19,821 bases of DNA, from NCBI GenBank assembly GCA_044464175.1, contig JBIQLO010000056.1, positions 1-19,821 on the forward strand, read 5' to 3'. A program made the translations under genes and the position numbers. This DNA comes from JBIQLO01 sp044464175. GTDB taxonomy: Bacteria; Planctomycetota; Phycisphaerae; Tepidisphaerales; Tepidisphaeraceae. Below are positions 1-6,651 of the stretch, piece by piece; position 1 is the first letter of the stretch, and every line of letters begins with the position of its first letter. Under the pieces are notes generated by a model. The model was not told where the DNA came from. It made no database searches and worked only from the letters and a program-made list of their open reading frames with translations.

Positions 1-1048
1 GGCGGCGCGGCTGGACGTAGAGATATTCGACGGCGCAGGCGATGGTGATGTTGATGGGAATGGCCAGCATCATGCCGGGGATGCCGAAGATTTTGCCCCA
101 AAGGACAACGGAAAAGAGGGTGACGGCCGGGTGAATCTGCACGGCCCCGCGCATGATCATGGGCAGGACGACGTAGGCCTCGATGGCCTGGATGATCGCA
201 TAGACGCACAGCACCCCCACCACCGCGGTGCCGCTTTGGGTGGCGGCGAAGAGGACGGCGATGACGGCGGCGACGGCCGGGCCGACGGTGGGGACGATCT
301 CGCACATGCCGGCCAGCATCGACAGGGGCAGGGCCAAATCCAGGCCGATGACGCTGTAGCCGATGAAGGAGGCGGTGAAGACGATGCACATGCTCAGCAG
401 GGTGCCGAAGACCCAGCGGCGCAGCTTGGGGCCCAGGATGCTGAGGGTCTCCTCCAGACGCCGGCGCAGTTCCGGTGGGGCGATGCGCAGGCCGCGTTGA
501 AGCAACAATTCCCCCGGATCGGCCAGCAGGAAGATAGAGCCGATGAAGATGAACGCCAGCCAGACCCCAAGGCCCATGACCAGATTGGGGGTCTTGGTGA
601 GGAGCCGGCTGCCGCTGTCGCCGGCGAAGAACTGGCCGACGGCGCTGATGATGCCGTCAACGCTTAGCGGCTCCTGGAGCTGCAACCGCCCGCTCCAGTT
701 GCTCAGCAGATGGTCCACCTTGAGGCGCGTCTGGGGCAGGTTGCGAAACTCGCGTTCAACGATGCCTGCCATGGGCCAGGAGAGGGCCAGGACGATGGCG
801 GCGACGGCGGCAATGAGGCCCAGCCCCACGACGGCGGCGGCGGCGGCACGGGGGATCGGCAGCCGGCGCACCAGCGGCAGCAGCGCATTGGCCACGATGG
901 CGGCGGCCAGGATACCCAGAAGCACGGTGCTGACGGCCTCGAAGAAATAGAGTCCCAGCAGCAGGGCCACGGCACAGAGGAACAGGACGGCCAGGGGTTG
1001 CACCCAGACGCGGCGGGGGGAGGAAGATTCGTTGGAATTTGAAGGCAT
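1..1048 (-). CDS. AI-2E family transporter (PerM-like permease), 3' end cut by window edge
   Basis: Read from ATG at 1048, the frame stays open to the window edge, giving 349 residues; family members are usually about 340-380, so only the last few residues and the stop are missing. The protein is very hydrophobic: paired membrane segments near residues 16-60, another near 68-92, one near 157-177, and a cluster from about 212 to 345. Family hallmarks are visible: EIVPTVGP (250-257), the stretch QAIEAYVVLPMIMRGAV (287-303), and WGKIFGIPGMMLAIP (317-331). Proteins of this family (PF01594) are inner-membrane exporters or exchangers with varied substrates; few are truly linked to AI-2. The start lies 19 bases after the stop of the TPR gene, so the two are probably co-transcribed. 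There is no good Shine-Dalgarno sequence at the start. Substrate unknown. Confidence 0.88.
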   Translation of the reverse strand, partial: MPSNSNESSSPRRVWVQPLAVLFLCAVALLLGLYFFEAVSTVLLGILAAAIVANALLPLVRRLPIPRAAAAAVVGLGLIAAVAAIVLALSWPMAGIVEREFRNLPQTRLKVDHLLSNWSGRLQLQEPLSVDGIISAVGQFFAGDSGSRLLTKTPNLVMGLGVWLAFIFIGSIFLLADPGELLLQRGLRIAPPELRRRLEETLSILGPKLRRWVFGTLLSMCIVFTASFIGYSVIGLDLALPLSMLAGMCEIVPTVGPAVAAVIAVLFAATQSGTAVVGVLCVYAIIQAIEAYVVLPMIMRGAVQIHPAVTLFSVVLWGKIFGIPGMMLAIPINITIACAVEYLYVQPRR

Positions 1049-1067
1049 CTCTGGGTTCAAGTACGCC

Positions 1068-2438
1068 CTAGCGCACCGGGTTGTTCCGCTGGAGGGCCGA
1101 TTCGTCGGGTGCATTCAAGCGCAACGTGCCCAGGCTCCGGAGACGTCTCCACAGCAGCTTCGCCACCACGCGGAAGCGAAGGCGCAGGAGGTCCGGCTCG
1201 GCGGGGTGGGCGCGAAGGCCCCGGCAGAGCCAATGGAGCGTGTGAGCGTATCGTTCGAGGCGTTCATTCGCCACGGCCAGGTTGTGGAGGGCGGTCAGGT
1301 TGTCCGGCTGGACTCGCAGGACCGCGCGGCAGGCGGCGATGCCGGGGGCATCGTGACCCATTTCAAAGCAGGCGACGGCCAGGTTCAGGCGGGCGGTGAG
1401 GTGGGCGGGGTCGATCTCCACCAGCCGCTTATAGACTTCGGCGGCCAGGGCCCACTGCCGCAGGTCCATCAGCAGCGTTCCCATTTCCTCCAGCGTCTGG
1501 GGCTCCTCCGGATTCAGCCGCCATTCGGCCCGGAGATGGCGCAGCGCGCGGGCGCGGTCGCCGCGGCGGGCGTAGAGGCGGCCCATCAGCAGATGGGCCT
1601 CGGGCCAGGTAGGGTCGAGCTGGAGGGCGCGGCGGAGGCAGATCATCGCGGCCCGCGCCCCGCCGTGCTGGACGAGCCATTTGCCATGGCAGAAATGGCC
1701 GGCGGGGTCTTCCGGCACCAGTTCGATGGCACGGCGGTATTTTTCATCCGCCTCCTGGACCTGACCGAGTTCCATCAGCAAATCCCCGAGGTCGAGGAGG
1801 ATTTCGATGTTGCCGGGATCCTGGCGCATGGCCGAGAGGTAATGCCGTCGGGCCTCGGCCAGTTGCTCCTTGCTCCACAGGGCCTCGGCAATGCGCACGT
1901 GCGCCTGGGGGTTGGCCTCCTCCAGCTCCAGCGACTGGCGCCAGCAGTGGATCGCCTTGTCGTATTGGCCCCGCGCCGCCAGGGAGCAGCCGATGTTGTA
2001 GTAGCAGCGGGGGCAGTGTTCCTTGTAGAGCCGGGCGAGATAGAACATCTCCTCGGCCTTGTCGTGCTCCCCCAGTTCGCAGTAGATGCTGATGCGGTCG
2101 CAGTAGCAGGATTCGCGCTGCGGCTCGAGCGCTTCGACGCGTTCGAAGGTGCGCAGGGCCTCCTGGTAACGGCTGGTGCGGAACAGGTCCTCGGCCAGGC
2201 GACAGAGCGTCTCGATTTCATCGGCGTCGATGGCCAGCGCTTTGGTGTAGGCCTGGATGGCCTCATCGTAGCGTTCCATTTCATCCAGGGTCAGGCCCAT
2301 GTTGTAGAGCCAGGCGCTGTTGTAGGGATTGATGGAAACGGCGGCCCGCAGCTCCTCCAGCGCCTCGGACCACTTACGCTGCTCGAAGAGCTCCTCCGCC
2401 CGCTCCACACGCTGCTCGGCATCGTACCATTCGTTCAT
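1068..2438 (-). CDS. Tetratricopeptide repeat protein
   Basis: A 456-residue protein made almost wholly of TPR units of about 34 residues, roughly ten to twelve in tandem from residue 10 to about 415. Typical units include WLYNMGLTLDEMERYDEAIQ near 44-63 and CYYNIGCSLAARGQYDKAIH near 144-163, with the W/L-G-Y-A-P pattern at expected spacing. There is no signal peptide and no membrane segment, so it is probably cytoplasmic or peripheral. TPR arrays form helical scaffolds for protein binding; no catalytic domain is attached. The last 40 residues are basic (RRLRSLGTLRL). It precedes the AI-2E permease by 19 bases and could act with it, but that is inference from order alone. The ATG at 2438 is the first in frame; a weak promoter candidate lies just upstream. 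Confidence 0.88.
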   Translation of the reverse strand: MNEWYDAEQRVERAEELFEQRKWSEALEELRAAVSINPYNSAWLYNMGLTLDEMERYDEAIQAYTKALAIDADEIETLCRLAEDLFRTSRYQEALRTFERVEALEPQRESCYCDRISIYCELGEHDKAEEMFYLARLYKEHCPRCYYNIGCSLAARGQYDKAIHCWRQSLELEEANPQAHVRIAEALWSKEQLAEARRHYLSAMRQDPGNIEILLDLGDLLMELGQVQEADEKYRRAIELVPEDPAGHFCHGKWLVQHGGARAAMICLRRALQLDPTWPEAHLLMGRLYARRGDRARALRHLRAEWRLNPEEPQTLEEMGTLLMDLRQWALAAEVYKRLVEIDPAHLTARLNLAVACFEMGHDAPGIAACRAVLRVQPDNLTALHNLAVANERLERYAHTLHWLCRGLRAHPAEPDLLRLRFRVVAKLLWRRLRSLGTLRLNAPDESALQRNNPVR

Positions 2439-2462
2439 AATCGACCCGGTCGAGACAAGGCT

Positions 2463-2491
2463 ACTGTACCTTGGCGCCCCGGCGGGGTGAA
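2463..2491 (-). promoter_or_regulatory. Candidate promoter for TPR / AI-2E unit
   Basis: On the minus strand, TTCACC (2491-2486) and TACAGT (2468-2463) are 17 bases apart, each four of six matches to the sigma-70 consensus. It lies between the terminator of the preceding gene and the TPR start, and predicts a leader of about 18 bases. Weak matches in GC-rich DNA arise by chance, so this is a candidate only. Confidence 0.3.
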
Positions 2492-2507
2492 GGGGGGAGG
2501 CAAAATG

Positions 2508-2550
2508 ATCGAGATTCGGGCCGGCGCTGGTGGACGGCCCGAACCTCGAT
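2508..2550 (-). terminator. Strong stem-loop terminator after DUF1328 gene
   Basis: The arms 2508-2523 and 2535-2550 are complementary over 16 positions (ATCGAG-A-TTCGGGCCG against CGGCCCGAA-C-CTCGAT) around an 11-base loop. The single non-Watson-Crick position is A-C on the plus strand but becomes a G-U wobble in a minus-strand transcript, so the hairpin is fully paired only in RNA made in the direction of the neighbouring genes. In that direction it is followed by CATTTTG. It begins 18 bases after the DUF1328 stop and would separate that gene from the TPR gene. Confidence 0.72.
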
Positions 2551-2567
2551 TCCCGGGGCTTTTGGGA

Positions 2568-2735
2568 TCACCGCGCCAGCAGGCCCCAGATCAGGAAGAT
2601 AATCGCCAGAATAATAAAGACCCCCAACAAGGTCCGCCCGATTCCCGCGCTCATCCCCGCCAGCCCGCGTGCGCCAAAGAGGTACGCCACAATGGCAATG
2701 ACAAAGAAAATAATCGCCAGAGTAATCAGGGTCAT
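2568..2735 (-). CDS. DUF1328 family small membrane protein
   Basis: A 55-residue peptide (begins MTLITLAIIFFVIAIVAYLF) with two membrane helices, about residues 2-22 and 36-52, joined by GARGLAGMSAGIGRT. This two-helix layout with an A-x-x-L-G-F/A-R/G-GLAG-like loop is typical of DUF1328 (YtjA-like) inner-membrane peptides, usually 52-60 residues and often linked to envelope stress. An upstream in-frame start would add 24 residues, but I chose the ATG at 2735 because a perfect AAGGAG lies 8 bases before it and the family begins at this point. It follows the PD-(D/E)XK-like gene by 111 bases and is closed by the strong hairpin at 2508-2550. Function unknown beyond the family. Confidence 0.85.
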   Translation of the reverse strand: MTLITLAIIFFVIAIVAYLFGARGLAGMSAGIGRTLLGVFIILAIIFLIWGLLAR

Positions 2736-2846
2736 AACCGTCTCCTTCTGAAACACCCCCTTGGGCGCCGGCTTACGCAAAACCGTGCTCAGCTTCCCGA
2801 GCAGCAAAACCTATGCCGGAAAATGAGGGAGACGGACCGGCGGCCC

Positions 2847-3485
2847 CTATCGCTGTACCGTGGGCCAGAGGGCCGCCGCGCACAGGCGGTGGCCCATGCG
2901 GTCCAGAATCGGGAGTGTGCGCACCTGGCGGAACCCGGCCAGCACTTCCTTTTGAATCAGCAGCGTCTCGAGCAGTTCCAGGTCCTTTTCCAGAATCGCC
3001 TCGGACTCGACGAATACGATCAGCACCAGCGCGGCCAGACGGATGCGCGGCTCGGCCTCCATCTTGCGCAGGTCCTCCACCACGCCGGTGCGCCACTGGG
3101 CACCGTAGCCGCGATGGCGCACATCGGGCGAGCGGAACTGCGCGGCCGACTTCACCTCCAGCCAGAGGGCTTCCTCCGGCTGGCAGGGGTTGGACGGGTC
3201 AAAGAGCGTGGGCGGACTGGAATCGAGCCGCAGGGGCCGGCCCGGGGGTGTCAGCACCAGGTCGCAACGCGGACGATTGGAAAGCTTTCGCCCCACGGTG
3301 GAGGGATAATGCACCTCGCGCGCCACCTCCCCCACCGCTTTCAATCCCTCGGCCAGCAGCGCCTGCAGCGCCACCTCCGGCATCGAATCCAGTCCGTAGA
3401 CCGCCTGCTCCAGGCGCAAAGCCTCTTCCTGTCGGCGAAGGACGGCCTGGATCTGGTCGGCGACATTGAGCAGGTCCAGCGACAT
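2847..3485 (-). CDS. Hypothetical protein with PD-(D/E)XK-like motif
   Basis: A 212-residue soluble protein that I cannot assign to a named family. A nuclease-like signature is visible: RCDLVLTPPG around D75, a 34-residue gap, then ALWLEVKSA with E110 and K112. That is the D-x(n)-E-x-K arrangement of the PD-(D/E)XK superfamily, with hydrophobic strands around both parts. The C-terminal half (about 145-205) has strand-like ALVLIVFVES and an acidic helix, then the conserved-looking LPILDRMGHR. An in-frame TTG two codons upstream is possible, but ATG at 3485 fits better: a TATTCT box lies exactly 7 bases before it, a spacing shared with other starts here. It could be a nuclease, a nuclease-fold pseudoenzyme, or an unrelated hypothetical. 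Confidence 0.7.
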   Translation of the reverse strand: MSLDLLNVADQIQAVLRRQEEALRLEQAVYGLDSMPEVALQALLAEGLKAVGEVAREVHYPSTVGRKLSNRPRCDLVLTPPGRPLRLDSSPPTLFDPSNPCQPEEALWLEVKSAAQFRSPDVRHRGYGAQWRTGVVEDLRKMEAEPRIRLAALVLIVFVESEAILEKDLELLETLLIQKEVLAGFRQVRTLPILDRMGHRLCAAALWPTVQR

Positions 3486-3492
3486 GGGCAAG

Positions 3493-3498
3493 AGAATA
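3493..3498 (-). promoter_or_regulatory. Candidate -10 box for a leaderless transcript
   Basis: TATTCT on the minus strand ends 7 bases before the ATG at 3485. This predicts transcription starting at or next to the start codon. No Shine-Dalgarno sequence is present. No convincing -35 box is seen 16-18 bases upstream. Confidence 0.4.
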
Positions 3499-3567
3499 CA
3501 GGCAGACGACCGGAGACAGAAGGCGGAAGCGAGGGAGGGCGTCGTCGCTTCGCTGGAGAGTTCAATT

Positions 3568-3573
3568 TATAAT
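3568..3573 (+). promoter_or_regulatory. Perfect TATAAT box for a leaderless transcript
   Basis: TATAAT ends 7 bases before the EamA ATG at 3581, in a small AT-rich patch within GC-rich DNA. The expected start of transcription falls on or beside the A of the ATG. There is no Shine-Dalgarno sequence. The -35 region is poor (TCGCTT at 17-base spacing). Confidence 0.5.
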
Positions 3574-3580
3574 TGGGCGC

Positions 3581-4021
3581 ATGACCCTTCCCTTGTGGCT
3601 GATTTACGCCCTGGCGGCGGCCGGGTGCGCGGCGACGATCAACGTCTTTGGCAAGATCGGCATGCGGGCGATCGATTCCGACCTGGCCACGGCGGTGCGC
3701 AGCGTGGTGCAGGCGGCGTTTGTCGTCGCCTTCGCCTTCGCCGTGGGCTCGATGGCCAAGATGCCGATGCTGCGCAACCGCCCCCTAGCCTGGACGATGC
3801 TGGTCCTGAGCGGAGTGGCGGGCGGGTTGTCATGGATCTTCGCCTTCCGGGCGATTGAGTTGTCCCAGGTCAGCAAGGTGGCGCCGATTGACAAGCTGTC
3901 GATGCCGCTGGGGATTCTCCTGGCGGTGCTGCTGCTGCGCGAGCGGCCGAGCTGGATCAACTGGGCGGGGATCGGACTGATGGTCGTGGGGGCGTATCTG
4001 ACGGCGGTGCCGCGGCACTAG
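3581..4021 (+). CDS. EamA family transporter, single-domain (half-size)
   Basis: A 146-residue membrane protein with five hydrophobic segments at about 4-22, 36-59, 70-88, 103-119 and 126-143, equal to a single EamA (DMT superfamily) domain. Typical features are the helix-ending RAIELSQVSKVAPIDKLSMPLGILLAVLLLRER, where the small/proline-containing segment is followed by ER, and the final GIGLMVVGAYL. Most DMT transporters have two such domains; five-helix, single-domain members probably work as dimers. The gene is transcribed alone, divergent from the PD-(D/E)XK-like gene (95-base gap) and convergent with the GNAT gene. Substrate unknown; family members move small metabolites across the inner membrane. 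Confidence 0.88.
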   Translation: MTLPLWLIYALAAAGCAATINVFGKIGMRAIDSDLATAVRSVVQAAFVVAFAFAVGSMAKMPMLRNRPLAWTMLVLSGVAGGLSWIFAFRAIELSQVSKVAPIDKLSMPLGILLAVLLLRERPSWINWAGIGLMVVGAYLTAVPRH

Positions 4022-4027
4022 CGGAGA

Positions 4028-4044
4028 GCGGCAGCTGAAGCCGC
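4028..4044. terminator. Short hairpin between convergent genes
   Basis: GCGGC and GCCGC form a 5-bp stem with a 7-base loop in the 43-base gap between the convergent EamA and GNAT genes. It has no clear T tract, so it is only a possible bidirectional terminator. Confidence 0.3.
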
Positions 4045-4064
4045 CCCTGCGATGTCTTTGGGCC

Positions 4065-4481
4065 TCAATTGAAGGTGCGCATGTACATCAGGGCATCCTG
4101 ATCCTTGTACAGGCCGTTCATGGTGCCGACATGGTGGAAGCCCTGGCTGGTGAGGAAGGCCCGCCCGATGACCTGCGATTTTTGCTCGACCATCATCCAG
4201 ATGCGCCGCAGCGGCACGTCGATAAGGCGCTGGTAGGCGGCCGCCTGGCGGACCACCTCATCGAGCATCCGCCCGCCGTAACCCTGGCGGCCCCGGTTGG
4301 AATCGACCTGCAGATGAAGCAACTGCACCACGCCTTCGTTTTCCGAAACCCAGATGGCCTGGGCGACCACCGTCTGCCCCTCCCGGAGGGTAATGGTTTG
4401 AACGAAGCGGCCCATCTTCTTTTTGGGCCGGGAGACCGGCAGCGGCGGAGAATATTCCATGGGGTTGAGTGACTTCATCAT
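4065..4481 (-). CDS. GNAT family N-acetyltransferase
   Basis: A 138-residue protein matching one GNAT domain. The acetyl-CoA binding motif A is visible as strand LLHLQVD (54-60) followed by SNRGRQGYGGRMLDEV (61-76), close to the family's Q/R-x-x-G-x-G/A loop then helix. A later strand RRIWMMVEQKSQVIGRAFLTSQGF (92-115) has the usual N/S..A..FL...GF pattern of motif B. Such enzymes transfer acetyl from acetyl-CoA to an amine; the substrate cannot be told. The start ATG overlaps the stop of the upstream lipoprotein gene by four bases (ATGA), indicating translational coupling and a shared transcript. A second ATG directly follows the first, so the start may be one codon later. Confidence 0.85.
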   Translation of the reverse strand: MMKSLNPMEYSPPLPVSRPKKKMGRFVQTITLREGQTVVAQAIWVSENEGVVQLLHLQVDSNRGRQGYGGRMLDEVVRQAAAYQRLIDVPLRRIWMMVEQKSQVIGRAFLTSQGFHHVGTMNGLYKDQDALMYMRTFN

Positions 4482-5104
4482 CGTGAACTGGCCGAAGCAT
4501 CCATCGCAGTGCCGGCCCGGTTCATCGCCAGTTCGGCCGCGTGGCGGGTTTGGTCCCAGGTGCGTTGAACCTGTCCCTCATCGGTAAGGGCGAACACCGT
4601 GCCGGAGAGAACCGTGGGACCGATGGGGTCGCCCATGTGGCCGGTGCACACGACCGGCTGGAGGGAGGCTTTGTGGATGGTGACGGTGGCCCCGCCGGCG
4701 GCCGGGCGGACGGAGACAAATCCAACGCCCTGATAATGCACCATGTCAATGGACTCCCGGGAACCGGTGCCCAAGACATACCAGTCGATAGCGGCGTTGC
4801 TGGCGGAGGGAAAGTTCGGCTTCGTCCCCTGCATTGGACGCCAGAACATGCGAATCCGCACCACCTGCCGGACCGGTGGATTGGGGGCCGGGTGCAGCGG
4901 TCCGGCCCGCGCGACATCATCCAGCCCATCATCCACCAGGACAAAGCGGTAATCCCCCGCCTCATCCCGGCTGGCGTAGGCGTGGTCAAAACTCTGGACG
5001 AACCTGTGTGTCCCGCTGTCGGGCGCGAGCGTCAAGTGGCTCACGCTCGCGCAGCCGCCGAGTGTGGTGAGGAAAGCCAGCGATAGGACCTGCAGGATTC
5101 TCAA
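4478..5104 (-). CDS. Predicted lipoprotein of unknown function
   Basis: A 208-residue protein with a clear lipoprotein signal: MRILQVLSLAFLTTLGGC, with the lipobox LGGC and lipid-attached Cys18. The mature part is mostly beta-rich with no family I recognise; it contains DYRFVLVDDGLDD (51-63), RQVVRIRMFWRPMQG (79-93) and a strand pair near 120-145. It is probably anchored to the outer or inner membrane facing the periplasm. The start is TTG at 5104; no better in-frame start leaves a complete signal peptide. It sits 37 bases after the amidohydrolase and overlaps the GNAT gene by 4 bases, so it is the middle gene of a minus-strand unit. Its role in that unit is unknown. Confidence 0.75.
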   Translation of the reverse strand: MRILQVLSLAFLTTLGGCASVSHLTLAPDSGTHRFVQSFDHAYASRDEAGDYRFVLVDDGLDDVARAGPLHPAPNPPVRQVVRIRMFWRPMQGTKPNFPSASNAAIDWYVLGTGSRESIDMVHYQGVGFVSVRPAAGGATVTIHKASLQPVVCTGHMGDPIGPTVLSGTVFALTDEGQVQRTWDQTRHAAELAMNRAGTAMDASASSR

Positions 5105-5141
5105 AACCGTAGTTCCCGAGTGTGCATTCAGCGTGCAGCCT

Positions 5142-6020
5142 CTATCCCAGGCCCAGCAGCGAGAGGGTGTCGCGTTCGACGATGCCCCTCAGCGCTTCGC
5201 GGGGGACGATCGGCAGGTTCGTGCCCTGGGCCATCTGGTTGATGCTGTAGAGGGCTTCGATGCATTTCCCGGCGTTGGTGTAGGGAAAATCGCTGCCGAA
5301 CAGCAGCCGGTCGATCACGCCCGACTGATGGGCGGCGACCAGGGCGTTGTAGGCCTGCCACTTGCGGCCGAGCATGCCGGAGATGTCCGCAAAGACGTTG
5401 GCATGCTTACTGAGCAGGCAGATGGTCTCATCCACCCAGGGCTGGCCCAGCTGGGCGATGATGATGCGCAGCTTGGGGAAGGTGCGCGCCACCTCATCCA
5501 GCAGGCAGGGACGCCCGAATTCCATTTTGCTCTGTTCGGTGAACTGGCTGGCACCGTGGAAGAGGATGGGCATTCCCCGCTCCTCGGCCTCGGCGTAGAC
5601 GCGCATGGCGCGGGTGTCGGCGGGGTGAAAATCCTGATTGGCCGGCGAAAGCGTGACGCCGCGCAGCTGCAATTCGGTCTTGGCGATGCGGACATCCTGC
5701 ACGGCCGATCCCTCGGTGGGGTCGATTCCGGCAAAGCCGATCAGTTTCTGGGGAAACTTATTGACGTAATCGGCGACGTAGGCGTTGGGAATCTCCGCGT
5801 GCAGGTAGCGGCTCTTGAACCCCAGGACGATGGACTTATCGACCAGGGCGCTTTGGGCCCAGTGATGCTCGGGATCGGCCGAGGGCTGCGCCCGCCAGGC
5901 GGCCGGGGCGACCGGAGCCCGGGCGATGCGAGGGCGCCGGGGCCGGGGCAGATCTCCAAGGTCCAGTTGTCCCAGTTGCTCGGGGGACTGCCAGACATGC
6001 GTGTGACAATCGACTATCAT
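5142..6020 (-). CDS. Amidohydrolase (amidohydrolase-2 / ACMSD-like TIM barrel)
   Basis: A 292-residue protein of the PF04909 amidohydrolase-related family, which hydrolyses or decarboxylates small carboxylates and lactones using one metal ion. The start MIVDCHTHVW gives the HxH metal motif (H6, H8). Further ligands are H155 in ILFHGAS and D244 in LLFGSDFPY. The site where most relatives have His in a strand-ending HLG motif reads IIIAQLGQPW here, with Q190. Chemistry may therefore differ. I chose ATG at 6020, not an in-frame TTG at 6035, because AGGA lies 7 bases before it and the HxH normally comes at residues 6-8. It follows the ASRT gene by 179 bases and has a good promoter of its own. Confidence 0.85.
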   Translation of the reverse strand: MIVDCHTHVWQSPEQLGQLDLGDLPRPRRPRIARAPVAPAAWRAQPSADPEHHWAQSALVDKSIVLGFKSRYLHAEIPNAYVADYVNKFPQKLIGFAGIDPTEGSAVQDVRIAKTELQLRGVTLSPANQDFHPADTRAMRVYAEAEERGMPILFHGASQFTEQSKMEFGRPCLLDEVARTFPKLRIIIAQLGQPWVDETICLLSKHANVFADISGMLGRKWQAYNALVAAHQSGVIDRLLFGSDFPYTNAGKCIEALYSINQMAQGTNLPIVPREALRGIVERDTLSLLGLG

Positions 6021-6034
6021 AAAAAATCCTGGCA

Positions 6035-6078
6035 AACCGTCCCTGGAGCGACTGGCGGTCCGTCAATCCTGGACGGTT
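6035..6078 (-). promoter_or_regulatory. Structured 5' leader of the amidohydrolase gene
   Basis: A perfect 8-bp inverted repeat pairs AACCGTCC (6035-6042) with GGACGGTT (6071-6078), ending just upstream of the AGGA ribosome site. Two shorter alternative stems use the same bases: 6060-6064 with 6072-6076, and 6071-6075 with 6083-6087. These are mutually exclusive folds, which is a layout seen in leader-controlled genes, but the arms are short and chance is possible. Confidence 0.35.
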
Positions 6079-6101
6079 ACAACGTCCGGGAATCTCCATT
6101 G

Positions 6102-6129
6102 ATTCTAAGCATTCCGAGCCGCCGGTCAA
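6102..6129 (-). promoter_or_regulatory. Promoter for the amidohydrolase operon
   Basis: On the minus strand TTGACC (6129-6124) and TAGAAT (6107-6102) stand 16 bases apart, each five of six matches to the sigma-70 consensus. It predicts transcription from about 6095 and a leader of about 75 bases. The amidohydrolase, lipoprotein and GNAT genes could therefore be expressed apart from the upstream ASRT gene. Confidence 0.6.
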
Positions 6130-6199
6130 AAAGCGGGCTCATTCATAAGGATGCTTATCCGTATTATCGGACCTGGGGATGTTAAGGCATGAGGGAATT

Positions 6200-6559
6200 T
6201 CAGGCCGGATGCCCCATGACGGTGTAATAAGCCAGGTTCGGCTGCTGTACATCCATCCGTCCAATCTGGGCGATGACGGGGGTGGAACTCTCCAGCATAA
6301 GGGCATATTGCCCCTTGGGGACGTGGTAAGCCTGCTCGCCGACCGGCTCATCCATCCGCACGCACCGCACCCGCTCGGCGTCGACGCGCAGGCGAATGTC
6401 GCGCACGGGGGGGCGATCGGGGAAATAGATTGTCAGGCGGATGTCGGCCGGCTGGTTGTTCGGGTTAAGAATGACTAATGATTCATGCCCGTGGGGCTCG
6501 GCATTGCCGCGCTCGGGAAGGTCGCCATCGGGGAAAAGCCAGCGGGTTTGACCGATCAT
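6200..6559 (-). CDS. ASRT-family protein (sensory rhodopsin transducer-like, PF07100)
   Basis: A 119-residue soluble protein closely resembling Anabaena sensory rhodopsin transducer in length and motif order: IGQTRWLFPDGDLP at the start (family: IGRxxWxxxxGxIP), HESLVILNPNNQPADIRLTIYFPDRPP (25-51; family: HE..cilN...a.i.ity..d..P), RVDAERVRCVRMDEP (58-72), and SSTPVIAQIGRMDVQQPN (91-108; family: S..Pivvq..rlD). The fold is a small beta sandwich proposed to bind small ligands such as sugars, and most family members occur without rhodopsin. None is present here. ATG at 6559 has GGAG 6 bases upstream and matches the family start; longer in-frame extensions run into the LacI gene and are rejected. 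It is divergent from LacI over a 92-base region. Confidence 0.85.
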   Translation of the reverse strand: MIGQTRWLFPDGDLPERGNAEPHGHESLVILNPNNQPADIRLTIYFPDRPPVRDIRLRVDAERVRCVRMDEPVGEQAYHVPKGQYALMLESSTPVIAQIGRMDVQQPNLAYYTVMGHPA

Positions 6560-6587
6560 GTAAAGCTCCGTGTCTGTTGGGTTTGGG

Positions 6588-6607
6588 TCCGTTGTCCACA
6601 CAACGGA
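6588..6607. promoter_or_regulatory. Perfect 8-4-8 palindrome, candidate LacI operator
   Basis: TCCGTTGT-CCAC-ACAACGGA has fully complementary 8-base arms and lies in the 92-base divergent region. It falls in the predicted early transcribed leader of the ASRT gene and about 9 bases from the LacI -35 box. Size and symmetry suit a dimeric LacI-family regulator, and the adjacent gene encodes one. Confidence 0.6.
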
Positions 6608-6615
6608 AGTGGAAT

Positions 6616-6644
6616 TTGACACAATGTACACTCGTATGTAGAGT
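6616..6644 (+). promoter_or_regulatory. Promoter of the LacI gene, probably leaderless
   Basis: A perfect TTGACA (6616-6621), a 17-base spacer and TAGAGT (6639-6644, four of six) end 7 bases before the LacI ATG at 6652. Transcription should begin at or next to the start codon. It overlaps the opposite-facing ASRT promoter almost completely. Confidence 0.6.
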
Positions 6645-6651
6645 CCGGCAA
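6623..6651 (-). promoter_or_regulatory. Promoter of the ASRT gene
   Basis: On the minus strand TTGCCG (6651-6646), a 17-base spacer and TACATT (6628-6623) match the sigma-70 consensus at four and five positions. The predicted start near 6616 gives a 57-base leader holding the 6588-6607 palindrome near its beginning. Polymerase could not occupy this and the LacI promoter at once. Confidence 0.5.

Noticed and set aside
1032..3572. Long open frame (846 codons) on the plus strand
   Set aside because: It lies opposite the TPR, DUF1328 and PD-(D/E)XK-like genes, has no recognisable domain and has the Gln/Gly/His-rich composition typical of antisense frames in GC-rich DNA.
6200..6559. Microbial rhodopsin signalling system
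   Set aside because: The protein resembles the sensory rhodopsin transducer, but no rhodopsin, carotenoid or retinal gene is in the window, and most family members occur without one.
6478..6651. N-terminal extension of the LacI gene by 58 codons
   Set aside because: The helix-turn-helix starts at residue 4 from ATG 6652, and the extension would overlap the divergent promoters and the ASRT gene.
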